DNA of 47,578 nt from Rhodobacterales bacterium 56_14_T64 (GTDB lineage Bacteria; Pseudomonadota; Alphaproteobacteria; Rhodobacterales; Rhodobacteraceae): NCBI GenBank assembly GCA_002162795.1, contig MAAY01000036.1, positions 1 to 47,578 of the forward strand, given 5' to 3'. Below are positions 38,381 to 46,596 of this stretch, piece by piece. Both the position numbers and the translations under genes were made by a program. Numbering within the stretch: the first letter of the stretch is position 1; each line of letters starts with the position of its first letter. The notes under the pieces were generated by a model. The model saw nothing but the letters and a program-made list of their open reading frames with translations, was not told the origin of the DNA and ran no database searches.

Positions 38381-41332
38381 ATGAGGCAACCGCGGGAACG
38401 ATTCGTCGTACTATTGTCCGATTTTGTAAAAACCAACAACGAAACTAAAATTAAAAAAGATATAAGCCACGTTTTTCGACAGTTTGTTCAAGATAACGTT
38501 CAGGTTGTTCACGATAAAATTGGAACAGAAGTTTATACTCGTGACGAAAATGCATGGTGGCTAAAGAAAATTTCCCGTGAAATTGGAAGCCATTTGTCCA
38601 AATATGCTCGAGATGACGTGGACAATGCTCTGAGCCTTTTTACCACCAGTTCTGTTGCTGGCATGAGGCGCCCTGAAATTTTTCTTGTTTACTATTGGTT
38701 TCATACCTGTTGCTCAGAAAAGAGTTACGCTGAAGAAATAGATGCAGAAGTTTTCCCTAAAGGTTCTTTTGAAGCTCAGTTCGGAGAACCCGTCCTGTCA
38801 GCTAATAGTGCAAATGAAGCCGCTGAGCAGAGAGCCGAACCAGCGGTCTACCATGCCCTTTTACGAGAAACTCAGAGTTCGACACCTGCCCCCTTGGTTG
38901 CCTCTATTTCTTCCGACAAGGAGAACATACCCTCTCAACTTGCAACTATTTTTCGGGATCGAAAATGGATTTTCAGTGCGATCGGGCTGACCGTAGCCTC
39001 TGTCTCCATAATCGTTTCTTTGACGTACAAAACACCTCCAAACATTTCTATTGACGCCACTCTAGAACACGCAATTGAGGCGCTAAGAAGTGAAAACAAA
39101 CGTGAATACATCAGGTTAATCAACAAAGCACATGGAGCAGGAAATGTTGTGGCAACCGCCGCCCTTTCAGTGGCCTATGACACCGGTTATGGCGTATCCA
39201 AAGACTTAGCTCTTTCAGAAGAATATGGCCTGGAGGCTCAGGAAACCGGGATAGAAACGGCCGCTCAAAATGATCCCATTGCCCAATTTTTTCTGGCCCA
39301 GATGTACCTTCGGGGTATTTCATTCGAAGAGGATGAAAATCATGGCATTAGCCTCCTACGGAGCTCAAAAGTGGGTGGATATGTAAGGGCGTCTTTGCAA
39401 CTAGCAAATGAGGCATATGATACCGAAACACTCACTGACGATTGCTCTGGTAAAAATAACGCTCAACTTGCTGCTGAGCAAGGTCACATAGCTGCCTCTC
39501 GAATGCTCGGCGTTTACATTTTTCACGGGAAATGCTCATCAAAAGACGATGAACTTGCTCTTGCCCAGTTCAGAATTGCCGCCGAAGGAGGGGATCAAGT
39601 CGCTAAACTTGATGTGGCTTGGATGTATGATCACGGGCGAGGTGTTCCGCAAGATGAGGAAACTGCGGTTGAGATTTACCGGGAGCTTGCAAAACTGGGG
39701 AATGCTAGGGCGCAAAATGCATTGGGGTGGATGTATCAAGAAGGTCGAGGTGTTGGCGCTCAAAGTGATCACCAAGCCGTCAATTGGTACCAAAAATCAG
39801 CAAATCAAAATAATGTCCAAGCACAATCCAACTTGGGCTGGATGTATGAGAGTGGTCGGGGTGTTGAGGCCCAGAGTGATGCTCAGGCCGTCTTTTGGTA
39901 CCAGAAAGCAGCAGATCAAGACAACGCTAGAGCTCAAACAAATTTGGGAAGGATGTATAGGGAAGGTCGAGGCGTTGAGGCCCAGAGTGATGCTCAGGCC
40001 GTCTTTTGGTACCAGAAAGCAGCAGACCAAGACTACGCCAGAGCTCAAACAAATTTGGGATGGATGTATAAGGAGGGTCGAGGCGTTGAGGCCCAGAGCG
40101 ATGCTCAGGCCGTCTTTTGGTACCAGAAAGCAGCAGACCAAGACTACGCTAGAGCTCAAACAAATTTGGGATGGATGTATAAGGAGGGTCGAGGCGTTGA
40201 GGCCCAGAGCGATGCTCAGGCCGTTTTTTGGTACCAAAAAGCAGCGGACCAAGACTACACTAGAGCTCAAACAAATTTGGGATGGATGTATGAGAGTGGT
40301 CTAGGTGTCGACGCTCAAAGTGATACTCAGGCCGTCTTTTGGTACCAAAAAGCGGCAGACCAAGGCTACGCTAGAGCTCAAACAAATTTGGGATGGATGT
40401 ATAAGGAAGGTCGAGGTGTTGAGGCCCAGAGTGATGCTCAGGCCGTCTTTTGGTACCGGAAAGCAGCAGACCAAGACTACGCTAGAGCTCAAACAAATTT
40501 GGGATGGATGATAGTAAACGGAGAGCATAAAGACGCAGATGACTCTGAGGCATTTAGCCTTTTCGCTCAAGGTGCCAGCCAAGACAATAAATGGTCTCTA
40601 ACTAGTTTAGGGATGGCGTACCTTTATGGACATGGAACTGAGGTATCCATCCCGCTTGCAGCCAAACTGTGCCGAAGGGGGGTAGAGAGTAACACAAATT
40701 GTGCAGACTATTGCGTCGGTCTAAGTTACTTCAAGCAAGATTTAAACGATCCTGTAGTTGAACGGGAGGAAGCCGAACAATCTCTAATAAAAGCGGCCAG
40801 CCAAAATCATCACTGTGCAGCCACTTTACTTGGTTTGGCTTATGTATTCGAAGATTTCCCGTCCTCAAACAAAGTACAAGAGGCTGAGAAGTGGTTTCGA
40901 ACTGCAGCCGAGATAGGTCCGTTATCGGCAAAATACAATTTGGGATTATTTCTAAATCAATTCAAGCAACAGCCTTTCAGTGAAGGTTCAGAAGCTTTTT
41001 CACTGATTCTAGAAGCGACCGAACAGTCTGATACAAAATCAGCCTGCGCGGTCGCCAATTACTACTTAAAAATCAAAAACAATAGTAATGTTAACTATAT
41101 GCGCGCTGCTAAGTTTCTTAGCCTTATGGTGGATCGCAATGAAATTTCAGAAGACATCGCTGGTTCAGCTTTGAGGGAGCAATATGAGCTGTCTCAAAGC
41201 TATCTGAGCACTCAATCGCTTAGTTACTCGCATCCAGATTTTACGTCCAACGAATTGGAAGACGATTATCGATTTGGAGCGGTATCCCAATTGGTCGAAC
41301 AAGTTGATGACAGGCCAGTAAATGTTCGATGA
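38381..41332 (+). CDS. Large membrane-anchored Sel1-repeat protein
   Basis: A 983-residue protein. Residues 1-190 form a soluble domain of unknown type (FVVLLSDFVKTNNETKIKKD near the start). One membrane helix lies at about 196-215 (WIFSAIGLTVASVSIIVSLT). The rest is Sel1-like alpha/alpha repeats of 36-38 residues, beginning near residue 230 and running past 900. Seven consecutive units (about residues 458-715) are almost identical, with the pattern QAVFWYQKAADQDYARAQTN then LGWMYKEGRGVEAQSD. The unchanged codons point to recent duplication. Sel1 repeats bind proteins or peptidoglycan-related partners, so this looks like a periplasmic or membrane scaffold. The region is AT-rich compared with its neighbours, a sign of transfer. 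Confidence 0.8.
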   Translation: MRQPRERFVVLLSDFVKTNNETKIKKDISHVFRQFVQDNVQVVHDKIGTEVYTRDENAWWLKKISREIGSHLSKYARDDVDNALSLFTTSSVAGMRRPEIFLVYYWFHTCCSEKSYAEEIDAEVFPKGSFEAQFGEPVLSANSANEAAEQRAEPAVYHALLRETQSSTPAPLVASISSDKENIPSQLATIFRDRKWIFSAIGLTVASVSIIVSLTYKTPPNISIDATLEHAIEALRSENKREYIRLINKAHGAGNVVATAALSVAYDTGYGVSKDLALSEEYGLEAQETGIETAAQNDPIAQFFLAQMYLRGISFEEDENHGISLLRSSKVGGYVRASLQLANEAYDTETLTDDCSGKNNAQLAAEQGHIAASRMLGVYIFHGKCSSKDDELALAQFRIAAEGGDQVAKLDVAWMYDHGRGVPQDEETAVEIYRELAKLGNARAQNALGWMYQEGRGVGAQSDHQAVNWYQKSANQNNVQAQSNLGWMYESGRGVEAQSDAQAVFWYQKAADQDNARAQTNLGRMYREGRGVEAQSDAQAVFWYQKAADQDYARAQTNLGWMYKEGRGVEAQSDAQAVFWYQKAADQDYARAQTNLGWMYKEGRGVEAQSDAQAVFWYQKAADQDYTRAQTNLGWMYESGLGVDAQSDTQAVFWYQKAADQGYARAQTNLGWMYKEGRGVEAQSDAQAVFWYRKAADQDYARAQTNLGWMIVNGEHKDADDSEAFSLFAQGASQDNKWSLTSLGMAYLYGHGTEVSIPLAAKLCRRGVESNTNCADYCVGLSYFKQDLNDPVVEREEAEQSLIKAASQNHHCAATLLGLAYVFEDFPSSNKVQEAEKWFRTAAEIGPLSAKYNLGLFLNQFKQQPFSEGSEAFSLILEATEQSDTKSACAVANYYLKIKNNSNVNYMRAAKFLSLMVDRNEISEDIAGSALREQYELSQSYLSTQSLSYSHPDFTSNELEDDYRFGAVSQLVEQVDDRPVNVR
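39752..40528 (+). repeat. Seven tandem 111-bp units inside the Sel1-repeat gene
   Basis: Units start near 39752, 39863, 39974, 40085, 40196, 40307 and 40418. Units 2-5 and 7 are almost the same at DNA level; unit 1 has drifted most and unit 6 somewhat. Each encodes 37 residues, so gain or loss of units keeps the frame. This is a coding repeat, not a CRISPR array: there are no unique spacers. Confidence 0.9.
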
Positions 41333-41390
41333 AACGTAAGAGGGTCACCTGGGTCTAGGCGTAAGGCGTGTGATGGAACCATAGGACTGC

Positions 41391-41498
41391 GAGATGTGAC
41401 CTTTAGGTCGGAACGAGAGATGTGACTTAAAAGGTCGGAACGCAAGGTGTGTGCTGTCAGACAGCACCACTTGGCAGGGAGGCCCGCTGCGCGCCTCC
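41391..41498. mobile_element. Repeats and palindromes resembling an insertion-sequence end (IS21-like)
   Basis: Two direct repeats, 41391-41415 and 41417-41442, share GAGATGTGACTT-type starts and the end AGGTCGGAACG. They are followed by a perfect palindrome GTGCTGTCAGACAGCAC (41451-41467) and a hairpin GGGAGGC/GCCTCCC (about 41477-41499). Multiple repeated boxes near the end are a hallmark of IS21-family elements, but no istA/istB genes are present. It looks like a solo end left by deletion, abutting the 5' end of the next gene. Confidence 0.4.
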
Positions 41499-41533
41499 CG
41501 TTCTATTGGCTTGGAAAAGCCTCGATTTGCTTC

Positions 41534-43333
41534 ATGAAGGAAGAGTATCGCGAAGAACAGTTTGAGACACTATACTGCCAAGCTGTTGCTTACAGGGGGA
41601 GTGGACTATTGTGGGCAGCAAGAGCGGTTTGTCTTTCAGGACTTGTACAACTGAATATGATATCGAGTTCTGACTCAGAAACTCGAATAGAAACAATACC
41701 GATGGTATCGCTTTTGGCGAAAATATCTTTGGAATTAGGTCGGCTGCCTGACCTCTTATTGAGCGTTCTCTGGTTTCGTAGTCTTGGAGATTCACTGCCC
41801 ATAACCGACGAAAGCAAAACTCACCTGGACCAAAAAGTTACAGATACCGATGGCCTACTGAGCTGTTTGGTTGCAGGAATGAATGAAGATTTTCTCCCTC
41901 TGTTGTCAAAACTGCCCGATGTCCTAGACGCTCTTGGTTTATTCATGTCGAAGATAATTCTGATGTATAGGCTTGGATGGGCAAGTGAACTCGTTGATGA
42001 CGGACTAATGCCTGCTGACGCTGACAATTTGGAACTAGAAAACCTCGTAAATTCAGCGGCGTCCCAGCCCGCAAACGATTCTCTACCCAAAAGGCCGAGG
42101 TGCAATCAAAAGGAACCATTCGCCGCCAGCACCCGAATTTTGGGTGTGGAACTTAGTTTTCTTGGTGGGGAAACAGAAGAAGATTTACTATTGTGCGAAG
42201 CACACCTGACTGCGGTTGAAAGCTTCTTTGCAACCGCCTTCACTAACAAAATTTGGCCCAAAACTGAAAAGTTACTCATAAAAATTGATCGCAAGAGCGA
42301 TATTGACGAAGTCAAAATTCAGTTTAACGAAATCTTGATGGAAATGACTGTTGCATGGCCAATGACTTGGAGCGTCAGTGATGTAGATGTTGCGCGACGT
42401 TCGGGATCCAAAATAATAGAGTTTTGTGTTCAAGTGTTGGTTGCCATCGCCGTCATTCCTGGCGGTATGGAAACCATTGAAAAAATGATTACCGAGGAAA
42501 GCCTTTTTGACAGGACTACATCTTTTTGCTTCGCCCACTTCGCTCAAAATAGAATATTAGGAAGTAACATCGTCAAGTTCTCTGACCTCGATCACTTGGT
42601 TAGCAGGGAATACGAAATCAAGTATCCGGTTCCACAAGTAAACGTTATTAAGCTACCAGAGAATACAGACAAAGATGATGAAAAACAGTTCTCACTTCCT
42701 AAAAGCCACAGTGATTATGAAGTTTCCAGCATCATTAACACTCATCTTTGGGATAAAGCTGGCTGGCAAGGACTATTATATGCGCATCAAGGCCCGCTGA
42801 GTCAAAATCCACCAATTATTGGGCTCATTTTCACAGACCGAACAATGGCCGAAGCCATCTTTCGCGGTTGGGTCGACTTAATAGGGAGCATTGATAATGA
42901 TGAAATCATCCGTTTTGCTCTTTTGCGCGGCATCGACAAAAATAATGTCCATCACTACCGTACTCACATCTCTAAGAACCATGAAAGTATACCTGAGAAT
43001 TCTAATCAGGACCGTATGTTCATGAGCATGTCGCGTTTGCATACGATGAAGCCCAGCAACTCAACTAATCTTGATGGCTTCCTGGAACTTTACCACCGTA
43101 TTGGGGCATTTTACCTGATCCCTGCAGTAATGAGCAGTAGTGGCAATCCTGAAATGCTCACAGACCTCGCGATACTTAAGCGTGGGCTTGTCGTGCGTGA
43201 CGCATGGCAAGTTGGCCGTCATGACGAGGATGTGATTGCAGTCAAGAACCCCCAAGAGGTGATCATCCCTGATGGAGTGGTGGATGCACCGTGCTTGGAG
43301 ATTTTGAATTCAAATTTCCGCACCCCAAAATAA
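41534..43333 (+). CDS. Large hypothetical protein, possibly 5'-truncated
   Basis: A soluble protein of 599 residues from the ATG at 41534. A longer frame from a GTG at 41447 exists but translates the palindromes of the insertion-like segment, so I do not trust it. The N-terminal 150 residues are helical and look like the end of a repeat domain (LYCQAVAYRGSGLLWAARAV, then LAKISLELGRLPDLLLSVLW). The C-terminal third is globular, with WDKAGWQGLLYAHQGPLSQN, PPIIGLIFTDRTMAEAIFRG and IRFALLRGIDKNNVHHYRTH. I cannot assign a family. There is no good ribosome site at 41534, which fits a gene that lost its 5' part. Composition is AT-rich like the two genes before it. Confidence 0.65.
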   Translation: MKEEYREEQFETLYCQAVAYRGSGLLWAARAVCLSGLVQLNMISSSDSETRIETIPMVSLLAKISLELGRLPDLLLSVLWFRSLGDSLPITDESKTHLDQKVTDTDGLLSCLVAGMNEDFLPLLSKLPDVLDALGLFMSKIILMYRLGWASELVDDGLMPADADNLELENLVNSAASQPANDSLPKRPRCNQKEPFAASTRILGVELSFLGGETEEDLLLCEAHLTAVESFFATAFTNKIWPKTEKLLIKIDRKSDIDEVKIQFNEILMEMTVAWPMTWSVSDVDVARRSGSKIIEFCVQVLVAIAVIPGGMETIEKMITEESLFDRTTSFCFAHFAQNRILGSNIVKFSDLDHLVSREYEIKYPVPQVNVIKLPENTDKDDEKQFSLPKSHSDYEVSSIINTHLWDKAGWQGLLYAHQGPLSQNPPIIGLIFTDRTMAEAIFRGWVDLIGSIDNDEIIRFALLRGIDKNNVHHYRTHISKNHESIPENSNQDRMFMSMSRLHTMKPSNSTNLDGFLELYHRIGAFYLIPAVMSSSGNPEMLTDLAILKRGLVVRDAWQVGRHDEDVIAVKNPQEVIIPDGVVDAPCLEILNSNFRTPK

Positions 43334-43407
43334 GTTGATGTTCCAATCAGCCTTAAAGAAAACGGCACACAATACTCGGACAATGACCAACAGAAAAAGG
43401 GGAAGCC

Positions 43408-43424
43408 AAGAGGCTTTGCCTCTT
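43408..43424 (+). terminator. Hairpin after the 600-residue protein gene
   Basis: AAGAGGC (43408-43414) pairs with GCCTCTT (43418-43424) over a TTT loop; a short pyrimidine stretch follows. It lies 75 bases after the stop and 150 before ArdA, a reasonable terminator for the AT-rich group. The rest of the 240-base gap shows no gene. Confidence 0.55.
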
Positions 43425-43573
43425 TCTCCCCACAAGTAAAATGGACGAGGACCGTGGCTCACTTTGTTGCGCCCGCACCATCCGCATCTATTTTTCTTGT
43501 CCCCTCCCATCTCCATCCTCGCCGGAAGCAAGGGTTCAAACGTGAACCCCTTGTTTAATTGGAGAAAAGAAAG

Positions 43574-44077
43574 ATGACGCAGCTTTACGCACAGCCTTAT
43601 GATCTGTCGGCAACAGGCTATTATTTTAAAACAGCAGAAGAATACACGGCCAAGGCCGACGCCCTGCGCAACGACTATGGCGAGCCAGTCGAAGAGTTTG
43701 AAATACAGTTCATTGATGGCGATGACATTGACTGCGAGCTGGCAAAGGCAGTTGGTCTGGACCAAGCCAATTTCGCGCAGTTCCTGACTGGCGTTAAGGA
43801 GTGGGAAGATTGGGAAAAGCAGACCGTGATCATTGCCCTTGGCGAGTGTGGCTATGATTTTGAGCCAAATCTGATCCCGATCCAGTTTGACGTCGAAATC
43901 CATGATGTCAGCACCATGCGGGAACTGGCGGAGCAGTTTGTGGAAGAGGGGATGTTTGGAGAGGTGCCGGAGGCCTTTCAGAACTACATAGATTATGATG
44001 CCATTGCCCGTGATCTGGCCGTGGACTTCTCGGAAATCACCATCGCAGGGATGAACTATGTCTACGCCTGCCGCTAA
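43574..44077 (+). CDS. ardA: Antirestriction protein ArdA
   Basis: A 167-residue acidic DNA mimic that blocks type I restriction enzymes so an incoming element survives. The family pattern is clear at the end: MRELAEQFVEEGMFGEVPEA then FQNYIDYDAIARDLAVDFSE and TIAGMNYVYACR. Central EEFEIQFIDGDDIDCELAKA is strongly acidic, as expected. I chose the ATG at 43574, with GGAG 11 bases ahead; a TTG at 43559 is less likely. It lies in the mobile element between the cargo genes and the resolvase. Early expression on entry would be expected, but no specific promoter is apparent. Confidence 0.93.
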   Translation: MTQLYAQPYDLSATGYYFKTAEEYTAKADALRNDYGEPVEEFEIQFIDGDDIDCELAKAVGLDQANFAQFLTGVKEWEDWEKQTVIIALGECGYDFEPNLIPIQFDVEIHDVSTMRELAEQFVEEGMFGEVPEAFQNYIDYDAIARDLAVDFSEITIAGMNYVYACR

Positions 44078-44087
44078 TTCCAAAGCC

Positions 44088-44130
44088 GACCGTTTGCCCC
44101 CATTTCTCACGAGATCTATTGCAAACGGTC
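44088..44130. terminator. Inverted repeat between convergent ardA and resolvase genes
   Basis: GACCGTTTGC (44088-44097) and GCAAACGGTC (44121-44130) are exact reverse complements with a 23-base spacer. The right arm overlaps the last codons of the resolvase. Placed between convergent ends, it may be a bidirectional stem or a recombination-related repeat. Confidence 0.45.
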
Positions 44131-44727
44131 TGGCTTGCCTTGCAAGTTTCGCAAATTGCGGGAGAGGGTTGAACGGGATGCGCCAATTCTGCGGGCGGCC
44201 TCAGTCACTGTCACGCCACGTTGATGCACTGCCTGATGCGCTGCGAGGACAGTTTCAATGTCGAGTACCGGTGGTCTGCCGAGGCGCTTGCCGCGCCTTC
44301 TAGCTGCTTCCAGGCCTGCCACAGTGTTTTCGCGGATGATGTCCCGCTGGAACTCGGCAAAGGCGCTGAATAGGTGGTAGACGAGCTTACCGCCGGGGGT
44401 AGTGGTATTGATACCTTCGCATAGGCTGCAGAAGTGAATGCCGCTGTCCTGGAACCGCACCAGCAAATCCGCCAGATGCAGAACGGAGCGCCCCAGGCGG
44501 TCGAGTTTAAACACTACAACCGTGTCGCCCGGCTTCAGTTCCTGCAGCATTGCGTCCAGCCCGGTACGGCTGGGCTTCGCGCCGGAAACGCCGTGATCCT
44601 CAAAAATCATGTCACAGCTAATGGCTTCCAGAGCATCGCGCTGCATCCGCAGCTTTTGATCCTTGGTGGATACGCGGGCATAACCAATTCTGCGCCCCTC
44701 ATTGAAGATGTGCGGCCAGATGGTCAT
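44116..44727 (-). CDS. Small serine resolvase/invertase
   Basis: A 203-residue recombinase of the resolvase/invertase group. The catalytic serine is Ser20 in GYARVSTKDQ, and the active-site arginines lie in KLDRLGRSVLHL. The catalytic domain ends near residue 135 (AEFQRDIIRENT) and a helix-turn-helix follows (TVTEAARRIGASRSTLSRNL), as in Tn3-type resolvases. It would act on a nearby res or inversion site, resolving dimers of the element or belonging to a lost transposon. The dyads 20-60 bases ahead of its start are candidates for its site. No Tn3 transposase is visible. Confidence 0.93.
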   Translation of the reverse strand: MTIWPHIFNEGRRIGYARVSTKDQKLRMQRDALEAISCDMIFEDHGVSGAKPSRTGLDAMLQELKPGDTVVVFKLDRLGRSVLHLADLLVRFQDSGIHFCSLCEGINTTTPGGKLVYHLFSAFAEFQRDIIRENTVAGLEAARRRGKRLGRPPVLDIETVLAAHQAVHQRGVTVTEAARRIGASRSTLSRNLRNLQGKPDRLQ

Positions 44728-44745
44728 GGTGGAACGCTCCCGTCC

Positions 44746-44788
44746 TGCTCAAAAACGAACCTTTTTGAGCGTCGCCAAAACATTGGCG
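44746..44788. promoter_or_regulatory. Two adjacent inverted repeats ahead of the resolvase gene
   Basis: GCTCAAAAA (44747-44755) with TTTTTGAGC (44762-44770), and CGCCAA (44773-44778) with TTGGCG (44783-44788), lie within 62 bases of the resolvase start. TGCTCAAAAAC recurs at 44872-44882 and TGCTCAA at 44899. They could be resolvase-binding (res) subsites or an operator; binding is not shown. Confidence 0.4.
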
Positions 44789-44891
44789 GTTTGGGATCTG
44801 TTTTCCGTATTTCTAACGGCTGTCTGCGGCCTTGCCTGTGTATCAATCTCATTGAATCCTGTAAATCTATTATGCTCAAAAACCTTCGATT

Positions 44892-45242
44892 ATGATCATG
44901 CTCAATAGATTGTTTGTAAAAGGAATTTTGGTCTCACTGGCGTTTCATCCACAGGTCTCTTCAGCGGAAGAGTTCACTGGAGAAATTGTTTTGGGATGGA
45001 GCGAAGAGGCGCAGGATCACTTTTTTGCCACCTCGATAACAATGACCAGTATTGTGGTGGGGCGCACTGGTCAGCATGGTGAATTAGAAAGTTGCATGAC
45101 TGATTGGTACACCGAAAAAGATGTGCGACAGGAGCGGCACACCTACATTCGCAAGAAACTGGAAGCTTACCCCAGCTATCATCCTCAAGGCATCATTTTG
45201 GCCGTGATTGAGGAAGCCTGTGGGGGCTTCGCAATCAATTAA
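44892..45242 (+). CDS. Small secreted hypothetical protein
   Basis: A 116-residue protein with an N-terminal signal peptide (MIMLNRLFVKGILVSLAFHP, cleavage probably near SSA-EEF). The mature part is about 90 residues with two cysteines (ELESCMTDWY and EEACGGFAIN) that could form a disulfide. A second ATG six bases later would also serve. I do not recognise it. The frame is on the plus strand, and its stop overlaps the end of the convergent coiled-coil gene by eight bases. Confidence 0.6.
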   Translation: MIMLNRLFVKGILVSLAFHPQVSSAEEFTGEIVLGWSEEAQDHFFATSITMTSIVVGRTGQHGELESCMTDWYTEKDVRQERHTYIRKKLEAYPSYHPQGIILAVIEEACGGFAIN

Positions 45243-45999
45243 ATTTGGGAATATCCGGTTGGGCGGCAATCGTAAGCTCAACATCCTGACTCGGATCGCT
45301 CGGAGGAGCTTCAAAAACGGTCTTCATCTGAATGTCGATATCGCCTACAATTTCCTTAGCGCGGTCTTGGAACTCTTGCTGTTCCGCTCGACTAATAGGA
45401 TCGTGTTTGTCGACCATGCGCTCCTGCGCATCGCCAAGTTCAGCTTGCCCAGTAAAAATATTAGTTTCCAAATCCGTCAGCCGCTCAACACGCTCTCTTG
45501 CTGACTGCAGCTGTTCACTTCCAGGCTCAGCCCCAGTCCATTCAATGGTCGCTGCTAACTCTTCCTCTACGAGGCTGCCGTCTTCAAATCGAACCTGACC
45601 GTTCCGATCTTTGAAAACACGTGGCCCATCATTCGGCAGGCGGGCGGCTTGATTAAGGATATTCTCAAGCTCAGTCATCGCCACAGATTTGGCCTGCTGA
45701 ACTTGCTCTAACGCTTCGTCCAGTTTCGTCTGACTTTCTCGCAAAACGCCCTCAGTTTCACGATAGAATTTCGCGTATTCAGGATCACTCATCATGATTT
45801 GCAGATTGCTAAGTACGGCCTCGCGTTTGGCACGACGCTTCTCAGCGCCCCGTGGCCCGTGCTCGTCCCCCGTCAAAAACCGACTTATTCGGCCAACGTC
45901 ATTTCCAGCCATTTCATTCTGGAGGTCGTCAAAATCCTTGGCATGGAGCTTAAACCGGTCAGTTAAGCTGATCTCGTACTGTTCCTGTTCCAAATTCAT
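45235..45999 (-). CDS. Coiled-coil hypothetical protein
   Basis: A 254-residue, strongly acidic and helical soluble protein. The central part (REAVLSNLQIMMSDPEYAKF, then ETEGVLRESQTKLDEALEQV) has heptad character, and the C-terminal third is again helical (EQQEFQDRAKEIVGDIDIQM). No signal peptide, membrane helix or known catalytic motif. It is encoded by the only minus-strand gene near the recombinase end of the element. A structural or DNA-associated role is possible, but I cannot assign one. Confidence 0.6.
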   Translation of the reverse strand: MNLEQEQYEISLTDRFKLHAKDFDDLQNEMAGNDVGRISRFLTGDEHGPRGAEKRRAKREAVLSNLQIMMSDPEYAKFYRETEGVLRESQTKLDEALEQVQQAKSVAMTELENILNQAARLPNDGPRVFKDRNGQVRFEDGSLVEEELAATIEWTGAEPGSEQLQSARERVERLTDLETNIFTGQAELGDAQERMVDKHDPISRAEQQEFQDRAKEIVGDIDIQMKTVFEAPPSDPSQDVELTIAAQPDIPKFN

Positions 46000-46174
46000 A
46001 GCAATATCATAGCTTTATTAGGTTAAAGTCACGTTAACCTTTGTGATCAAGGTGAATGAGATTGCTTAGCTACGCACTCAGTACCTAGGATAAGGGCAAA
46101 GCCACGCTCAGCCTTGCTTACGCAACTCCGTCACGTTTCGCTCAAGACCAAAAATCTACAAGCTCTTAAAAAGA

Positions 46175-46203
46175 TTGACTTTTTACAAATTTTCAGGTAG
46201 TGT
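46175..46203 (+). promoter_or_regulatory. Sigma70-like promoter ahead of the recombinase pair
   Basis: TTGACT (46175-46180), a 17-base spacer and TAGTGT (46198-46203) fit a housekeeping promoter, with a weak -10 box. It points towards the small protein and recombinase genes. Confidence 0.45.
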
Positions 46204-46260
46204 TTAGGAATTCATACCTACAGATGCGCCCGCATTTCACCCGAGTTCGGCCTTAGATGA

Positions 46261-46288
46261 GCCCGCACGGATGATCGGGCGCTTTTTT
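46261..46288 (+). terminator. Rho-independent terminator inside the recombinase leader
   Basis: GCCCG (46261-46265) pairs with CGGGC (46276-46280) over a 10-base loop, followed by GCTTTTTT. It lies between the promoter-like sequence at 46175 and the first gene at 46360, so transcription from that promoter would have to pass it. Confidence 0.65.
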
Positions 46289-46359
46289 ACTTTCAAATAC
46301 TTTTAACCGCATGACATGCACCCTGTTGAACCGCTGGGCTGCATGGGGAAGGCCTATTT

Positions 46360-46596
46360 ATGACTTTTGACCTGGAACGGTATCGCGCCCATATCGCACC
46401 GTTGAACCTTACCACCGAACAAGAAGACGAATTGCTCCGCGACCTTTGGACGATCACAGAGGCCTTAGTAGATGAAACCATCACTTCGCCAACTTACCCA
46501 CTGAAATTAGCCATCGCTTGCAAGGCTTTTGATTCCCTTGAAGAGGCAATCGCGGTAGAATCGAAGAGCATCACAAAAGTAGAGGAGGACCTATGA
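46360..46596 (+). CDS. Small acidic protein coupled to the large recombinase
   Basis: A 78-residue helical, acidic protein (FDLERYRAHIAPLNLTTEQE, then DELLRDLWTITEALVDETIT). GGAAGG lies about seven bases ahead of the ATG. Its stop overlaps the recombinase start by four bases (ATGA), so they are translationally coupled, which suggests a helper or regulator of the recombinase, possibly a directionality partner. That role is inference; the family is unknown to me. Confidence 0.75.
   Translation: MTFDLERYRAHIAPLNLTTEQEDELLRDLWTITEALVDETITSPTYPLKLAIACKAFDSLEEAIAVESKSITKVEEDL

Larger units (their letters stand above)
46000..46359. other. 360-base leader region before the recombinase operon
   Basis: Besides the promoter and terminator listed separately, nothing else is recognised. 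A short frame at 46224-46256 (ten codons: MRPHFTRVRP) lies between them with only a weak ribosome site, and could be a leader peptide or chance. Confidence 0.4.

Noticed and set aside
39752-40528. Possible CRISPR array
   Set aside because: The units are contiguous coding repeats of 111 bp with no unique spacers and no cas genes nearby.
39797-40582. Open frames on the minus strand and in another plus-strand frame across the Sel1 repeats
   Set aside because: They repeat with the same 111-bp period as the Sel1 gene and are shadows of its repeats; the Sel1 frame has clear family motifs.
41447-41533. GTG start of the 600-residue protein
   Set aside because: The added 29 residues come from palindromic insertion-like DNA and no ribosome site is present.
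43310-44110. 266-residue open frame on the minus strand opposite ArdA
   Set aside because: It is the antisense of the well-supported ardA gene plus its leader, with no ribosome site and no domain I recognise.
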